Assembly: GCA_039182515.1 (NCBI GenBank)
Contig: JBCDCE010000013.1
Coordinates: forward strand, 1-64,000
Length of the DNA stretch: 64,000 nt
DNA from: JBCDCE01 sp039182515
GTDB taxonomy: Bacteria > Pseudomonadota > Alphaproteobacteria > Rhodobacterales > Rhodobacteraceae
Direction: 5' to 3'
Positions 8,215 through 15,953 of the stretch are shown here, piece after piece. Under the pieces are notes generated by a model. It was not told where the DNA came from. It was given only the letters and a program-made list of their open reading frames with translations, and ran no database searches. How positions within the stretch are numbered: position 1 is the first letter of the stretch; each line of letters opens with the position of its first letter. The translations under genes and the position numbers were made by a program.

Positions 8215-8233
8215 CCGCCCTTTATGGTGGGGG
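8215..8233. repeat. 19-base direct repeat, unit 2
   Basis: An exact copy of 8072-8090, lying outside the larger structured repeat. Confidence 0.8.
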
Positions 8234-8343
8234 GATTCGGATAACAGGCTATGAAGGCGCTTCGGAAAAATGCGTAAAAGTTGAGTTACCCCAGCGCACG
8301 CTCAGAGTGCGCGCCACGTGTTTGAAGTGCATCGATGTGCGCT

Positions 8344-8535
8344 CTAGAGACTATGCGCGACCCATACCAACAAAGCTCCGCTCAAAGCCACAGCAACGCC
8401 CATCAAGCGCAAAGTTTCAGGCGGAACCGTTTTCAGCATTTCCAAGAGCTCTTCAACAAGATGAGGGGCCAGTGCATAGACCAGCCCCTCAACAAACAAT
8501 ACCAGGCCAATGGCCAGAAGGATCGTACCGATCAT
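8344..8535 (-). CDS. DUF2065 family small membrane protein (YjeT-like)
   Basis: The 63-residue protein has two hydrophobic helices (about residues 2-20 and 43-60) joined by a short amphipathic loop with VPPETLRLMG, typical of DUF2065. Its start overlaps the hflC stop as ATGA, so it is translationally coupled to hflC; yjeT occurs near hflKC in E. coli as well. The function is unknown; an accessory role for the HflKC complex is inferred only from linkage. Confidence 0.88.
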   Translation of the reverse strand: MIGTILLAIGLVLFVEGLVYALAPHLVEELLEMLKTVPPETLRLMGVAVALSGALLVWVAHSL

Positions 8536-9407
8536 TCCGCGCCGGGTTGGTCAGTTTTCAAGTAGTCAAAAAACTCGCTGTCTGGAGACAGAATAAGTGT
8601 CGAGTTGCTGCCTTGCAGCGCCCGCTCATAGGCGGTCAGTGAGCGATAGAACTCGAAGAACTCCGCATCCGCACCAAAGGCTTCCGCAAAGATTGCATTG
8701 CGGCGCGCATCTGCTTCACCGCGTGCGATCTCTGATTGCCGATTGGCATCCGACACAAGCTCCACAACTGTCCGGTCGGCCTGGGCCCGAACCCGCTGGG
8801 CGGCCTCGTTACCACGCGCGATCTCGTCGGCAGCTTCACGTTCCCGCTCAGCACGCATCCGATTGAAGGTCGCTTCAAGGTTGGCCGTTGGCAGGTCGGT
8901 GCGCTTTAGACGCACGTCGATCACTTCAAGGCCCAGCGCAAGCGCTTCTTGGATGGCCCCGTTCCTGATCTGTAGCATCAAAGCAGCCCGATCCGTGGAG
9001 AGGATGTCATTGGAAGAAACACCACCCAGCACGGCCCGCAACTCATCGCGCAGGATCCCGTCGAGACGGCGCGCCGCCTCGCCTTCGCCGCCCACACCAA
9101 CAGCTTGGCGGAAGCGCTCTACATCGGCGATCCTGTAGCGCGCGAAGGCGTCTACAACCAAGCGGCGATCATCCAGAGGTGTCACCTCCAAAGGCTGAAC
9201 GTCCCGACTCAAGATCCGGTCGTCATAGCGCACAACCTCTTGAATAAGCGGGATTTTAAACGCCAGACCCGGATCTTCTTTGACGCTCACAACGCGGCCA
9301 AACTGAAGCACAAGGGCTTTCTGACGTTCGTCGACAATGAAGACCGCTGAGAGAACAGCCGCGATGGCCAGAACCAATATGGGCAGCAGATATGCAGTAC
9401 GGCTCAT
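8532..9407 (-). CDS. hflC: Protease modulator HflC
   Basis: The 291-residue SPFH/prohibitin-family membrane protein pairs with HflK to form the large periplasmic cage that surrounds and restrains the FtsH protease. One N-terminal transmembrane segment (about residues 5-25) is followed by the SPFH domain (VDERQKALVLQFGRVV, LDDRRLVVDAFARYRI) and a charged coiled coil (RMRAEREREAADEIARGNEAAQ). Its ATG overlaps the hflK stop as TGATG, and its stop overlaps DUF2065, so hflK-hflC-DUF2065 is one tightly coupled operon. Confidence 0.96.
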   Translation of the reverse strand: MSRTAYLLPILVLAIAAVLSAVFIVDERQKALVLQFGRVVSVKEDPGLAFKIPLIQEVVRYDDRILSRDVQPLEVTPLDDRRLVVDAFARYRIADVERFRQAVGVGGEGEAARRLDGILRDELRAVLGGVSSNDILSTDRAALMLQIRNGAIQEALALGLEVIDVRLKRTDLPTANLEATFNRMRAEREREAADEIARGNEAAQRVRAQADRTVVELVSDANRQSEIARGEADARRNAIFAEAFGADAEFFEFYRSLTAYERALQGSNSTLILSPDSEFFDYLKTDQPGAE

Positions 9408-10573
9408 CAGTTCGATCCTCCAGATTTACGCAATTCATTGAGCGGAAGATAAGGCACGACGCCCTGACCACCGCCAGAGCTTTCATCGAGAATGATCTTA
9501 TCGACCCGCCCCAGAACGCTCTCCATGGTTTCGAGATAGAGACGTTTGCGTGTGACTTCCGGTGCTTTGGCGTATTCTTCCAAAACAGCCGAGAAGCGGC
9601 TGGCTTCACCTTCAGCCTCGTTCACAACGCGGCTGCGGTAAGCTTCAGCTTGCTCGAGCACCTGGGCCGCTTCACCACGCGCTTCCGCGAGCACGCGGTT
9701 GGCGTAAGCATCGGCCACGTTTTGCAAACGGTCCCGCTCTTGTTCAGCATCTTGTACTGCACGGAACGCGTCGATCACAGGCTGAGGCGGATCCGCTTTG
9801 TCGAAGTTCACACGAATGACGTTTACGCCACTGTCGTAGCTGTCGAGCGTGGATTGAATGAGGTCTTGTAACTGCTCAGAGATGATGCCGCGATCCCGGT
9901 TGAGGATCGGCGCCAGCTCAGATTGCGCGATAATCTCACGCATCGCAGATTCCGCCACAGCCGCAATGGTTTCAGGCGGGCTTGCGAGGTTGAAGAGGTA
10001 TTTCGCGGGATCAGAGATGTTCCAAACAACCTGGAAATCGATGTCGACGATGTTCTCGTCGCCCGTGAGCATCAGGCCCGCATCGCCACCGCGCACGCCC
10101 TGCCCGATCTCGATGTTTTGCTCTCGCGTGACCGGAATCACTTCGCGGGTGACCAAAGGCCAAGGCGCAAAGTTCAGACCCGGATTTCCGATGGAGGAGA
10201 ACTCACCCAAGAACAGTTCAACAGACTGCTCTTCCGGCCGCACCGTATAGAACGAGGCCATAAGCCAAGCCACAACCGCCAAAATGCCGCCAAAGATGAA
10301 GGTGGTGCGGTTCAGCGCAGGGCCCGAAGGCCCACCCGAGCCACCTGAGCCATTGGTGCCATTGCCACCGCGACCGCCCATCAGCACGCGCAGTTGCTCT
10401 TGGCCTTTTTTCATCAGCTCATCGATCTCAGGGATCTGCGGGCCGTCGGGCCCTTGGCCTGGGCGGCGTCCGCCTTGCCCGCGATTACCTTGTCCGCGAT
10501 CGTCAGATCCGCGGCCATCATCACCGCGATTTCCGCCGCCGCCGCCCCAAGGGCCACCGTTATTTCCTGCCAT
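9407..10573 (-). CDS. hflK: FtsH protease activity modulator HflK
   Basis: The 388-residue HflK has a long Gly/Asp/Arg-rich disordered cytoplasmic N-terminus (about residues 1-60), one transmembrane helix (TFIFGGILAVVAWLMASFY, about 90-110), then the SPFH domain with VRPEEQSVELFLGEF and a coiled coil rich in Glu/Arg/Ala (QDAEQERDRLQNVADAYANR). With HflC it forms the cage around FtsH. The start at 10573 (MAGNNGGPWGGG) is preceded by AGAGAG; the upstream extension is not family-like. It is the first gene of the hflK-hflC-DUF2065 operon. Confidence 0.96.
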   Translation of the reverse strand: MAGNNGGPWGGGGGNRGDDGRGSDDRGQGNRGQGGRRPGQGPDGPQIPEIDELMKKGQEQLRVLMGGRGGNGTNGSGGSGGPSGPALNRTTFIFGGILAVVAWLMASFYTVRPEEQSVELFLGEFSSIGNPGLNFAPWPLVTREVIPVTREQNIEIGQGVRGGDAGLMLTGDENIVDIDFQVVWNISDPAKYLFNLASPPETIAAVAESAMREIIAQSELAPILNRDRGIISEQLQDLIQSTLDSYDSGVNVIRVNFDKADPPQPVIDAFRAVQDAEQERDRLQNVADAYANRVLAEARGEAAQVLEQAEAYRSRVVNEAEGEASRFSAVLEEYAKAPEVTRKRLYLETMESVLGRVDKIILDESSGGGQGVVPYLPLNELRKSGGSN

Positions 10574-10657
10574 AAAGTCAGCTCTCTTTCTGCAAAAGGC
10601 TTTTGATCTACCCGTTACTTGCGCGCTGGGTCTCAAAATTCAAGCGCATGCGGCGGA

Positions 10658-12112
10658 TTAGCCGCTGCGGATCGGTGTTTTCATGGTCACAAGCTCTTCA
10701 GAAACGGTGGGATGCACTGCCACCGTCTGATCAAACTGCGCTTTGGTTGCCCCCATCTTCACGGCAATGCCCGCAAGTTGGATCATTTCGCCCGCGTGCG
10801 GAGACACGATATGGCAGCCCAGCACCTTATCCGTGGCCTGGCTCACAACCAATTTCATCAACACGCGATCCGGCCGGTCGATGAAGGCGCTCTGCATGGG
10901 CCGGAATGAGGTGCAATACACGTCAATCGGCTCCAGGTCCCGCGCGTCTTCTTCGGAAAGCCCAACGGTGCCCATTTCAGGCTGCGTGAAGATGGCCGTT
11001 GGAATAAGCTCGTGATCCACGGGCGTCGGATTGCCGTTAAAGACCGTTTCCACAAAAGCCATGCCTTCGCGGATCGCAACGGGCGTAAGCTGCACACGGT
11101 TGGTCACATCACCAATCGCATAAACAGAAGGCACAGAGGTTTGCGAATAGGCATCGACCTCGATCTCACCGTGGCGGCCTAAGCGCACGCCCATGTCTTC
11201 AAGCCCCATATCGCCCGTATTGGGCGCCCGTCCCGTGGCAAAGAGCACTTGATCATAAACACCCTCAAGGCCGGTGGTGGATTTCACATAAATCTCGCCT
11301 TGCGCGCCCGGCGCGTGGCCTCCAGCTTCTGGCATCAGGCTTTCTGCCCCCCCCGTGGCATCGCTCGCGGAAAGGCTGGGCCCAGGATCAGGCTGATCTT
11401 TGGCAAGCCCCATCTCCAGGATGTTGCAGCCGGTGTGCAGATCAATCCCGCGCTCTTTCATGCTTTCCGCGACCAGGCCACGGGCTTCATCATCAAACCC
11501 GCGCAGCACCTGAGCACCACGGTAGTATTGCGTAACCTCACAGCCCAAGCCGTTGAGAATGCCCGCAAATTCGCAGGCGATATAGCCGCCCCCCACGATC
11601 AAAATGCGCTTAGGCAATTCGGCAAGGTCGAAAATATCATTGCTGGTGATGCCAAGATGATCGTTTTTGATCCCCGGCATCACAGGCCAGCCGCCCGTGG
11701 CCACAAGGATATGTTTGGCCGTAAAGCGCTCGCCGGTGGAGAGCACCACCGTGTGCGCATCTTGCAGGCGACCGCGCGCATCATAGGCCTCAACACCGGA
11801 GTTTTTCAGCAAATTGCGATAGATCGCTTCCAAACGGTCGAGCTCGCCATGAAGCCGCTTGCGAAAGATCGGCCAATCAAAAGTGCCTGGCGTCAGGTTC
11901 CAGCCATAGTTTTGCGCGTCTTCCATCATCTCGGAATATTCCGAGGCAAAGACCATCAGCTTTTTGGGAACACAGCCGCGGATCACGCAAGTCCCGCCCA
12001 TGCGGCTTTCCTCAGCAAGACCCACTTTTGCGCCGCCGCTGGCCGCCACGCGGGCCGCCCGCACGCCACCCGAGCCTCCACCGATCACAAACAGATCATA
12101 ATCAAAGCTCAT
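10658..12112 (-). CDS. gor: Glutathione-disulfide reductase
   Basis: This FAD/NADPH disulfide oxidoreductase regenerates reduced glutathione in the cytoplasm. The 484-residue protein has the FAD motif GGGSGG (11-16), redox-active C42 and C47 in GGTCVIRGCVPKK, the NAD(P)-binding GGGYIACEFAG, and the C-terminal HPTVSEE carrying the catalytic His. An unusual insertion of about 34 residues, rich in Pro, Gly, Ser and Asp, interrupts the NAD(P) domain at about 238-271 (KDQPDPGPSLSASDATGG and following). The start at 12112 has AAAGGA 9 bases upstream. The 84-base gap to hflK suggests co-transcription is possible. Confidence 0.95.
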   Translation of the reverse strand: MSFDYDLFVIGGGSGGVRAARVAASGGAKVGLAEESRMGGTCVIRGCVPKKLMVFASEYSEMMEDAQNYGWNLTPGTFDWPIFRKRLHGELDRLEAIYRNLLKNSGVEAYDARGRLQDAHTVVLSTGERFTAKHILVATGGWPVMPGIKNDHLGITSNDIFDLAELPKRILIVGGGYIACEFAGILNGLGCEVTQYYRGAQVLRGFDDEARGLVAESMKERGIDLHTGCNILEMGLAKDQPDPGPSLSASDATGGAESLMPEAGGHAPGAQGEIYVKSTTGLEGVYDQVLFATGRAPNTGDMGLEDMGVRLGRHGEIEVDAYSQTSVPSVYAIGDVTNRVQLTPVAIREGMAFVETVFNGNPTPVDHELIPTAIFTQPEMGTVGLSEEDARDLEPIDVYCTSFRPMQSAFIDRPDRVLMKLVVSQATDKVLGCHIVSPHAGEMIQLAGIAVKMGATKAQFDQTVAVHPTVSEELVTMKTPIRSG

Positions 12113-12194
12113 AGCGCAGTCCTTTCTCATCAATCAGCCCGTACCTAAACGTCAAACCCCCGCGCCACCAGGGGCAAAGACTTCACAAATGCAA

Positions 12195-12223
12195 AAGCCT
12201 CCCGGGGGAGGACCGGGAGGCTT
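12195..12223 (-). terminator. Intrinsic terminator after the VPLPA-CTERM gene
   Basis: AAGCCTCCCGG and CCGGGAGGCTT form a perfect 11-bp stem with a 7-base loop. On the minus strand it is followed by TTTTGC, and it sits 40 bases past the stop at 12264. Confidence 0.8.
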
Positions 12224-12263
12224 GAATTTCCTATGAAACGGGCGTGGTTTGGGAGAAAACGCG

Positions 12264-12854
12264 TTATGCAGCCAACACGCGGCGGCGCCCCATTGCGCAG
12301 AGGCCCAGCAAGCTCAGACCCAAAAGCGGCAAGGCTGCGGGCAGTGGTACAGCCGCCAATTCGGCAGAGAAGGAATAAGTGCGCACTTGGTTATTGCGCC
12401 CGTTTGGCGTGGCCAAAAGCGTCCCAGCGGTGGGTTGACCAGCGTTGTTGGGCGTAAAGCGAATGTTTGTCGGCCCCCGTGAGTAGCGGAAATCCACACG
12501 ACCGGCACCTTGGTACAAGCCCAAGAGCCATCCGTCTTCCACATCAAAGTTGATCGCTGTGGTTGTCACCTGACCAGCTGTGAGCGTCATGTCGAACACG
12601 CCTTCCACATTATAGCCAGTGCCGGGCGTGCCCGCATTCTCGGAGACAACAAGCAAAGAGGCCAGACCACTGCGCGCGCCATAGGCAGACCATGAGGTCA
12701 ATGTGCCTTCTGAGAGCGTCAGATCGGTGTAGATCATGCTGAAGTTGCCCCAGCCATCCGCAGAGGGGCGGTTGATGAGATCATTGCCAACGGTCACGGC
12801 TTGAGCCGCGACGCCGGTTATTGAGAGAAGCGCTGCAAGCATGAGCGTTTTCAT
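12264..12854 (-). CDS. VPLPA-CTERM sorting domain-containing secreted protein
   Basis: The 196-residue protein has a signal peptide (MKTLMLAALLSITGVAAQA, cleavage around residue 20) and a C-terminal tripartite sorting signal: VPLPAALPLLGLSLLGL followed by GRRR. That is the VPLPA variant of PEP-CTERM, recognised in the inner membrane by an exosortase and used for export with exopolysaccharide. The middle is a beta-rich domain of unknown role with no recognised motif. The start at 12854 has AGGTGAT in front; a GTG 9 bases upstream is less likely. No exosortase gene is in the window. It is a single-gene unit with its own terminator; 12855-12970 is its promoter region. Confidence 0.85.
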   Translation of the reverse strand: MKTLMLAALLSITGVAAQAVTVGNDLINRPSADGWGNFSMIYTDLTLSEGTLTSWSAYGARSGLASLLVVSENAGTPGTGYNVEGVFDMTLTAGQVTTTAINFDVEDGWLLGLYQGAGRVDFRYSRGPTNIRFTPNNAGQPTAGTLLATPNGRNNQVRTYSFSAELAAVPLPAALPLLGLSLLGLCAMGRRRVLAA

Positions 12855-12970
12855 TTTTATCACCTATTACCGTCAAACTTTTGTTGACCAGATAGGTGAC
12901 GCTCAATTGCAGAAAATGCGCGGCTCATTCGTGTCAAAACTGGGGCGAATGCTCTAAAACGCCTTGTTTC

Positions 12971-13003
12971 TAAGGGGGAAACGCAACGTCATCTTCCCCC
13001 TTA
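12971..13003 (-). terminator. Hairpin terminator after rpiA
   Basis: TAAGGGGGAA and TTCCCCCTTA form a perfect 10-bp stem with a 13-base loop, 18 bases past the rpiA stop. The T-run is weak, so efficiency is uncertain. Confidence 0.6.
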
Positions 13004-13020
13004 AGGCGGATTTGAACCCG

Positions 13021-13812
13021 TTAACCTTGATCGAGATCGGCAAAAAGGTTGTCGGGCTCAACAAACTCAAGCACGCCTTCATCGCTGATCCCTTCGGCGA
13101 AATCGCGCCGTTCAATGCGTCCGTCTCCATAGCCCACGATCACTTGATCGCAGATGTCGACAAAGAGCCCGTTTTCCACGACCCCTGGCACTTGGTTCAG
13201 CACAAGCGCCAATTTGCGCACGTCGCCAATGCGCTTGAGATGCAAGTCTAGGATGAAATTGCCTTCATCCGTCACAAAAGGCGCCTCGCCGTTCATCCGC
13301 TGCGAAACGCTGCGCCCTAAAACGTCCAAGCCAATAAGCGTTTCTTCGATGAGCGCCTGCGAGGTTTGCCAGCCAAAAGGGATCACTTCTACAGGCAGCG
13401 GAAAAGCACCCAGCGTATCCACAGCCTTGGCCGCATCCGCGATCACCACCACTTGGTCCGAGGCTGTCGCCACGATCTTTTCTTGCAGCAAAGCGCCACC
13501 GCCGCCTTTGATGAGGTTGAGGTCCCCGTCAAATTCATCCGCACCATCGATGGTCAGATCGAGCCATTTGGCCTCATCGAGTGACACCACATCAATCCCC
13601 ACCGCCCGCGCAAGCTCCGCGGTGCGCGTAGACGTTGGAACGCCTTGGATCTTCAGCCCCTCACTCGCCACCCGGCTGCCCAGGACCTTCACGAGCCAAG
13701 CAGCCGTGGAGCCTGTGCCAAGACCCACACGCATGCCTGTCTCCACCATGCCCGCGGCATGTTTGGCCGCCACGAACTTCGCTTTCTCAATTGGGGATAG
13801 ATCTGCGCTCAT
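13021..13812 (-). CDS. rpiA: Ribose-5-phosphate isomerase A
   Basis: This enzyme interconverts ribose 5-phosphate and ribulose 5-phosphate in the pentose phosphate pathway. The 263-residue protein shows the phosphate-binding VGLGTGSTAAW (about 29-39), the active-site segment IDGADEFD, and the KGGGGALLQEK loop carrying the catalytic Lys and Glu. The length is slightly above the usual 220-235 because of a longer C-terminus. The ATG at 13812 has a GGAGAGG site (CCTCTCC on the plus strand at 13817-13823). It stands alone, with a hairpin terminator downstream. Confidence 0.96.
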   Translation of the reverse strand: MSADLSPIEKAKFVAAKHAAGMVETGMRVGLGTGSTAAWLVKVLGSRVASEGLKIQGVPTSTRTAELARAVGIDVVSLDEAKWLDLTIDGADEFDGDLNLIKGGGGALLQEKIVATASDQVVVIADAAKAVDTLGAFPLPVEVIPFGWQTSQALIEETLIGLDVLGRSVSQRMNGEAPFVTDEGNFILDLHLKRIGDVRKLALVLNQVPGVVENGLFVDICDQVIVGYGDGRIERRDFAEGISDEGVLEFVEPDNLFADLDQG

Positions 13813-13977
13813 CAGGGGCCTCTCCAGCTGGTATTTGCCCCTCTATATGTCAGCCTTTAGCGCGTTGCGAGAGTTCAAACACCATATCTGGCCTCCAATT
13901 AACTAGATTTGCAGAATTTCGCGCGCTATTATGGCCCACAAGACGCCCTAAAAAACGTCACTCTTGAAGGCAGCTCG

Positions 13978-15630
13978 ATGAAACGCACCCCCGATCCCGG
14001 CTTTCCGCTGGCCGATGGCCAACATTACCTCGATGTTTTTGCCCATCTCCATGAGGTGATGAACCCCAAATGGTACCTGGAAGTCGGCACCCAAACTGGC
14101 GCCAGCCTAAAGCTCGCCAAAGCCCGCTCGATCTCGGTGGATCCCGTCTATCACCTGCGCGAAGAGGTGATGGGCACAAAGCCTGAGCTCGCGATGATCC
14201 AAGACACGTCGGATGCGTTTTTTGACAGCGGCTATCTCAAAGCGCGCAAGATCAAAGTGGATCTCGCGTTTTTGGACGGCATGCATCTCTTTGAGTATCT
14301 GCTGCGCGATTTCATCCACACCGAAGGGCATATGGCCAAAGGCGGCACGATCGTCCTGCACGATTGCCTGCCCTGGACCGCCAATATGACCACCCGCAAT
14401 CGCGGCGATTGTAAAACCAACGCCTGGACGGGGGATGTGTGGAAACTCGTGCCCGTTTTGCAAAAATATCGCCCTGATCTGGAGATCGAAATCCTAGACG
14501 CCGCCCCCACAGGGCTTGTGCTCGTTTCCAATCTCGACGCCAAAAACAAAAAGCTCTTGGACAATTACCGCAGCATTCTCGAAGAGTTCCAAGAGCTCCG
14601 TATGGAAGACTACGGGCCTGACCGCTATTTCCGCGAGATCAAAATCACGGCTGTCGCCCAATCAAAATGGATGGCCGCAAACGCCGCCCAACTGAAAAGC
14701 GGCTGGCAAGACAATCCCCATATCTCGATCAAAGTCGCCGCGCCCACGGCGGATGTGATGCCAGAATGGGGCGACTATCATTTCGCTCGCAGCCTCGCCA
14801 ATGCCCTGGGTCGTTTGGGCCACGCCGCGAGCATCCATGCGCAAGACACCTGGTACGACGATCAAACATCCGGTGGCATAGACCTCGTGATCCGAGGCAA
14901 GTCCAATTTCCGGCGCCAAGCGGGCCGAACCTGCCTCTATTGGTCGATCTCCAAAGGGCTGCGCCCGATTAATTTGCAAGCCGCAGACCATGTCTTTGTG
15001 GCCTCTGCCCCCTTGCTACAAAGCCTTCAAGCGGAGCATGGGGAAGAGGGCTTTTCGCTCCTGCCCCAGGCGTTCGACGCTGATGTTATGCACCCGCGCA
15101 AAACAACCCGCGGCGAAGGACTGGTCTTTGTGGGCCGCAACCGCAAAGGCTTTGAGCGCGACAGCGTCCGCTATGCTGCCCAAAGCGGCAAAGCTTTCAC
15201 CCTGCATGGGCCAGGCTGGGGCGGATCAGACTGGTCGGAGTTTCACCGCGCGGAATACATCCCCAATGGCGAGCTCACGCAAACCTATGGCGAGGCGGAT
15301 ATCGTATTGAACGATCATACGCCTGTTATGAAAGAGAGCGGCTTTTTGTCGAACCGGATCTTTGACATTCTGGCTTCAGGGGCTGTGCCCATCACCGACG
15401 ACGTCGGCTGGTTGCCAGAGGACATCGCGCCTTTCGTTTATCTCTTTCATGATGAAGCGAGCTTCACCGACTGCTTGGCCCGCGCCGAAACCGAGACCGA
15501 ACGCCAACGCAAAAAACGCCTCACACTCGCACGCGAAATGCGCATGACCCACAGCTTTGACGCCCGCGCCAAAACGATCCTCGCCAAGCTCGCTGAACTG
15601 CAGCCCGAGGAGCGGGTTGCCGCGGAATAA
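13978..15630 (+). CDS. Class I methyltransferase fused to a glycosyltransferase
   Basis: The 550-residue protein has an N-terminal Methyltransf_24-type domain (about 1-185: YLEVGTQTGASLKLA for SAM binding, DLAFLDGMHLFEYLLRDF, GGTIVLHDCLPW). The C-terminal half (about 250-540) resembles CgeB/GT4-like glycosyltransferases: GLVFVGRNRKGFERD, FTLHGPGW, and the donor-binding helix ESGFLSNRIFDILASGAVPITDDVG. It lacks a signal peptide or membrane helix, so it is cytosolic and probably acts on a polysaccharide or nucleotide-sugar-derived acceptor that is also methylated. The start at 13978 is chosen for GAAGG 7 bases upstream; a TTG at 13909 would add 23 residues. No other glycan genes adjoin it, so the acceptor is unknown. 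Confidence 0.8.
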   Translation: MKRTPDPGFPLADGQHYLDVFAHLHEVMNPKWYLEVGTQTGASLKLAKARSISVDPVYHLREEVMGTKPELAMIQDTSDAFFDSGYLKARKIKVDLAFLDGMHLFEYLLRDFIHTEGHMAKGGTIVLHDCLPWTANMTTRNRGDCKTNAWTGDVWKLVPVLQKYRPDLEIEILDAAPTGLVLVSNLDAKNKKLLDNYRSILEEFQELRMEDYGPDRYFREIKITAVAQSKWMAANAAQLKSGWQDNPHISIKVAAPTADVMPEWGDYHFARSLANALGRLGHAASIHAQDTWYDDQTSGGIDLVIRGKSNFRRQAGRTCLYWSISKGLRPINLQAADHVFVASAPLLQSLQAEHGEEGFSLLPQAFDADVMHPRKTTRGEGLVFVGRNRKGFERDSVRYAAQSGKAFTLHGPGWGGSDWSEFHRAEYIPNGELTQTYGEADIVLNDHTPVMKESGFLSNRIFDILASGAVPITDDVGWLPEDIAPFVYLFHDEASFTDCLARAETETERQRKKRLTLAREMRMTHSFDARAKTILAKLAELQPEERVAAE

Positions 15631-15953
15631 GAAGGCGATGCCAGCTGCGGAACAACTCAAACTTGTGAAGCGCACACATGCATACGGGATGCATATGCAA
15701 AACATACACGATGTGCAGAGGTGTTTTAGGGCTTTAAAGCGTTTCTGTTTTAACCTGAAAGATCGGGTGGCGCGACTGTTCCGAGAATGCGAAGCATGGC
15801 AGGGTATGCGTGCCTCAAATTCAAACAGAAACGCGATAGAGCGAGCTGTCTCGTCGGCATAGGAAGCGTAAATGCCGTTCCTTGGCCTAGGCATTCGGGC
15901 CAGAGCGCCTAAATTCCCTGCAAGATCTTAAGACCCCCGCAAGAGTTTGGCGC
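15631..15953. other. Intergenic region with an imperfect long inverted repeat, no gene seen
   Basis: The 323 bases between the fusion glycosyltransferase and sdaA hold no supported gene. The notable content is an inverted repeat with arms at about 15736-15761 and 15815-15838, and a run of overlapping ATGCAT-like steps at 15677-15700. The sdaA promoter must lie in the last part. Confidence 0.55.
15736..15838. repeat. Inverted repeat of the AAAGCGTT...AACCTGAA type
   Basis: GCGTTTCTGTTT (15739-15750) is the exact reverse complement of AAACAGAAACGC (15823-15834), and the match continues imperfectly outward and inward. The left arm, AAAGCGTT-9 bases-TAACCTGAA, resembles the left arm of the element at 31245-31346, so both may belong to one palindromic repeat family. 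Confidence 0.55.

Larger units (their letters stand above)
7988..8343. other. Intergenic region holding repeats and hairpins, no gene seen
   Basis: The 356 bases between the GST gene and DUF2065 contain no convincing reading frame. They hold copy 1 of a structured repeat (8032-8125), a 19-base direct repeat (8072-8090 and 8215-8233), an AAACCTGAATCGCC segment at 8001 resembling the arm of another repeat at 31.2 kb, and a small GCGCAC/GTGCGC hairpin (8294-8312) that could terminate the hflKC-DUF2065 transcript. Confidence 0.6.

Noticed and set aside
11249..12148. 299-codon plus-strand frame
   Set aside because: It lies opposite glutathione reductase and has the composition of a complementary-strand shadow.
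15677..15705. ATGCAT/GCATATGC run as a regulatory site or small RNA
   Set aside because: The run is short and low in complexity, and no second copy or hairpin with a T-run was found.
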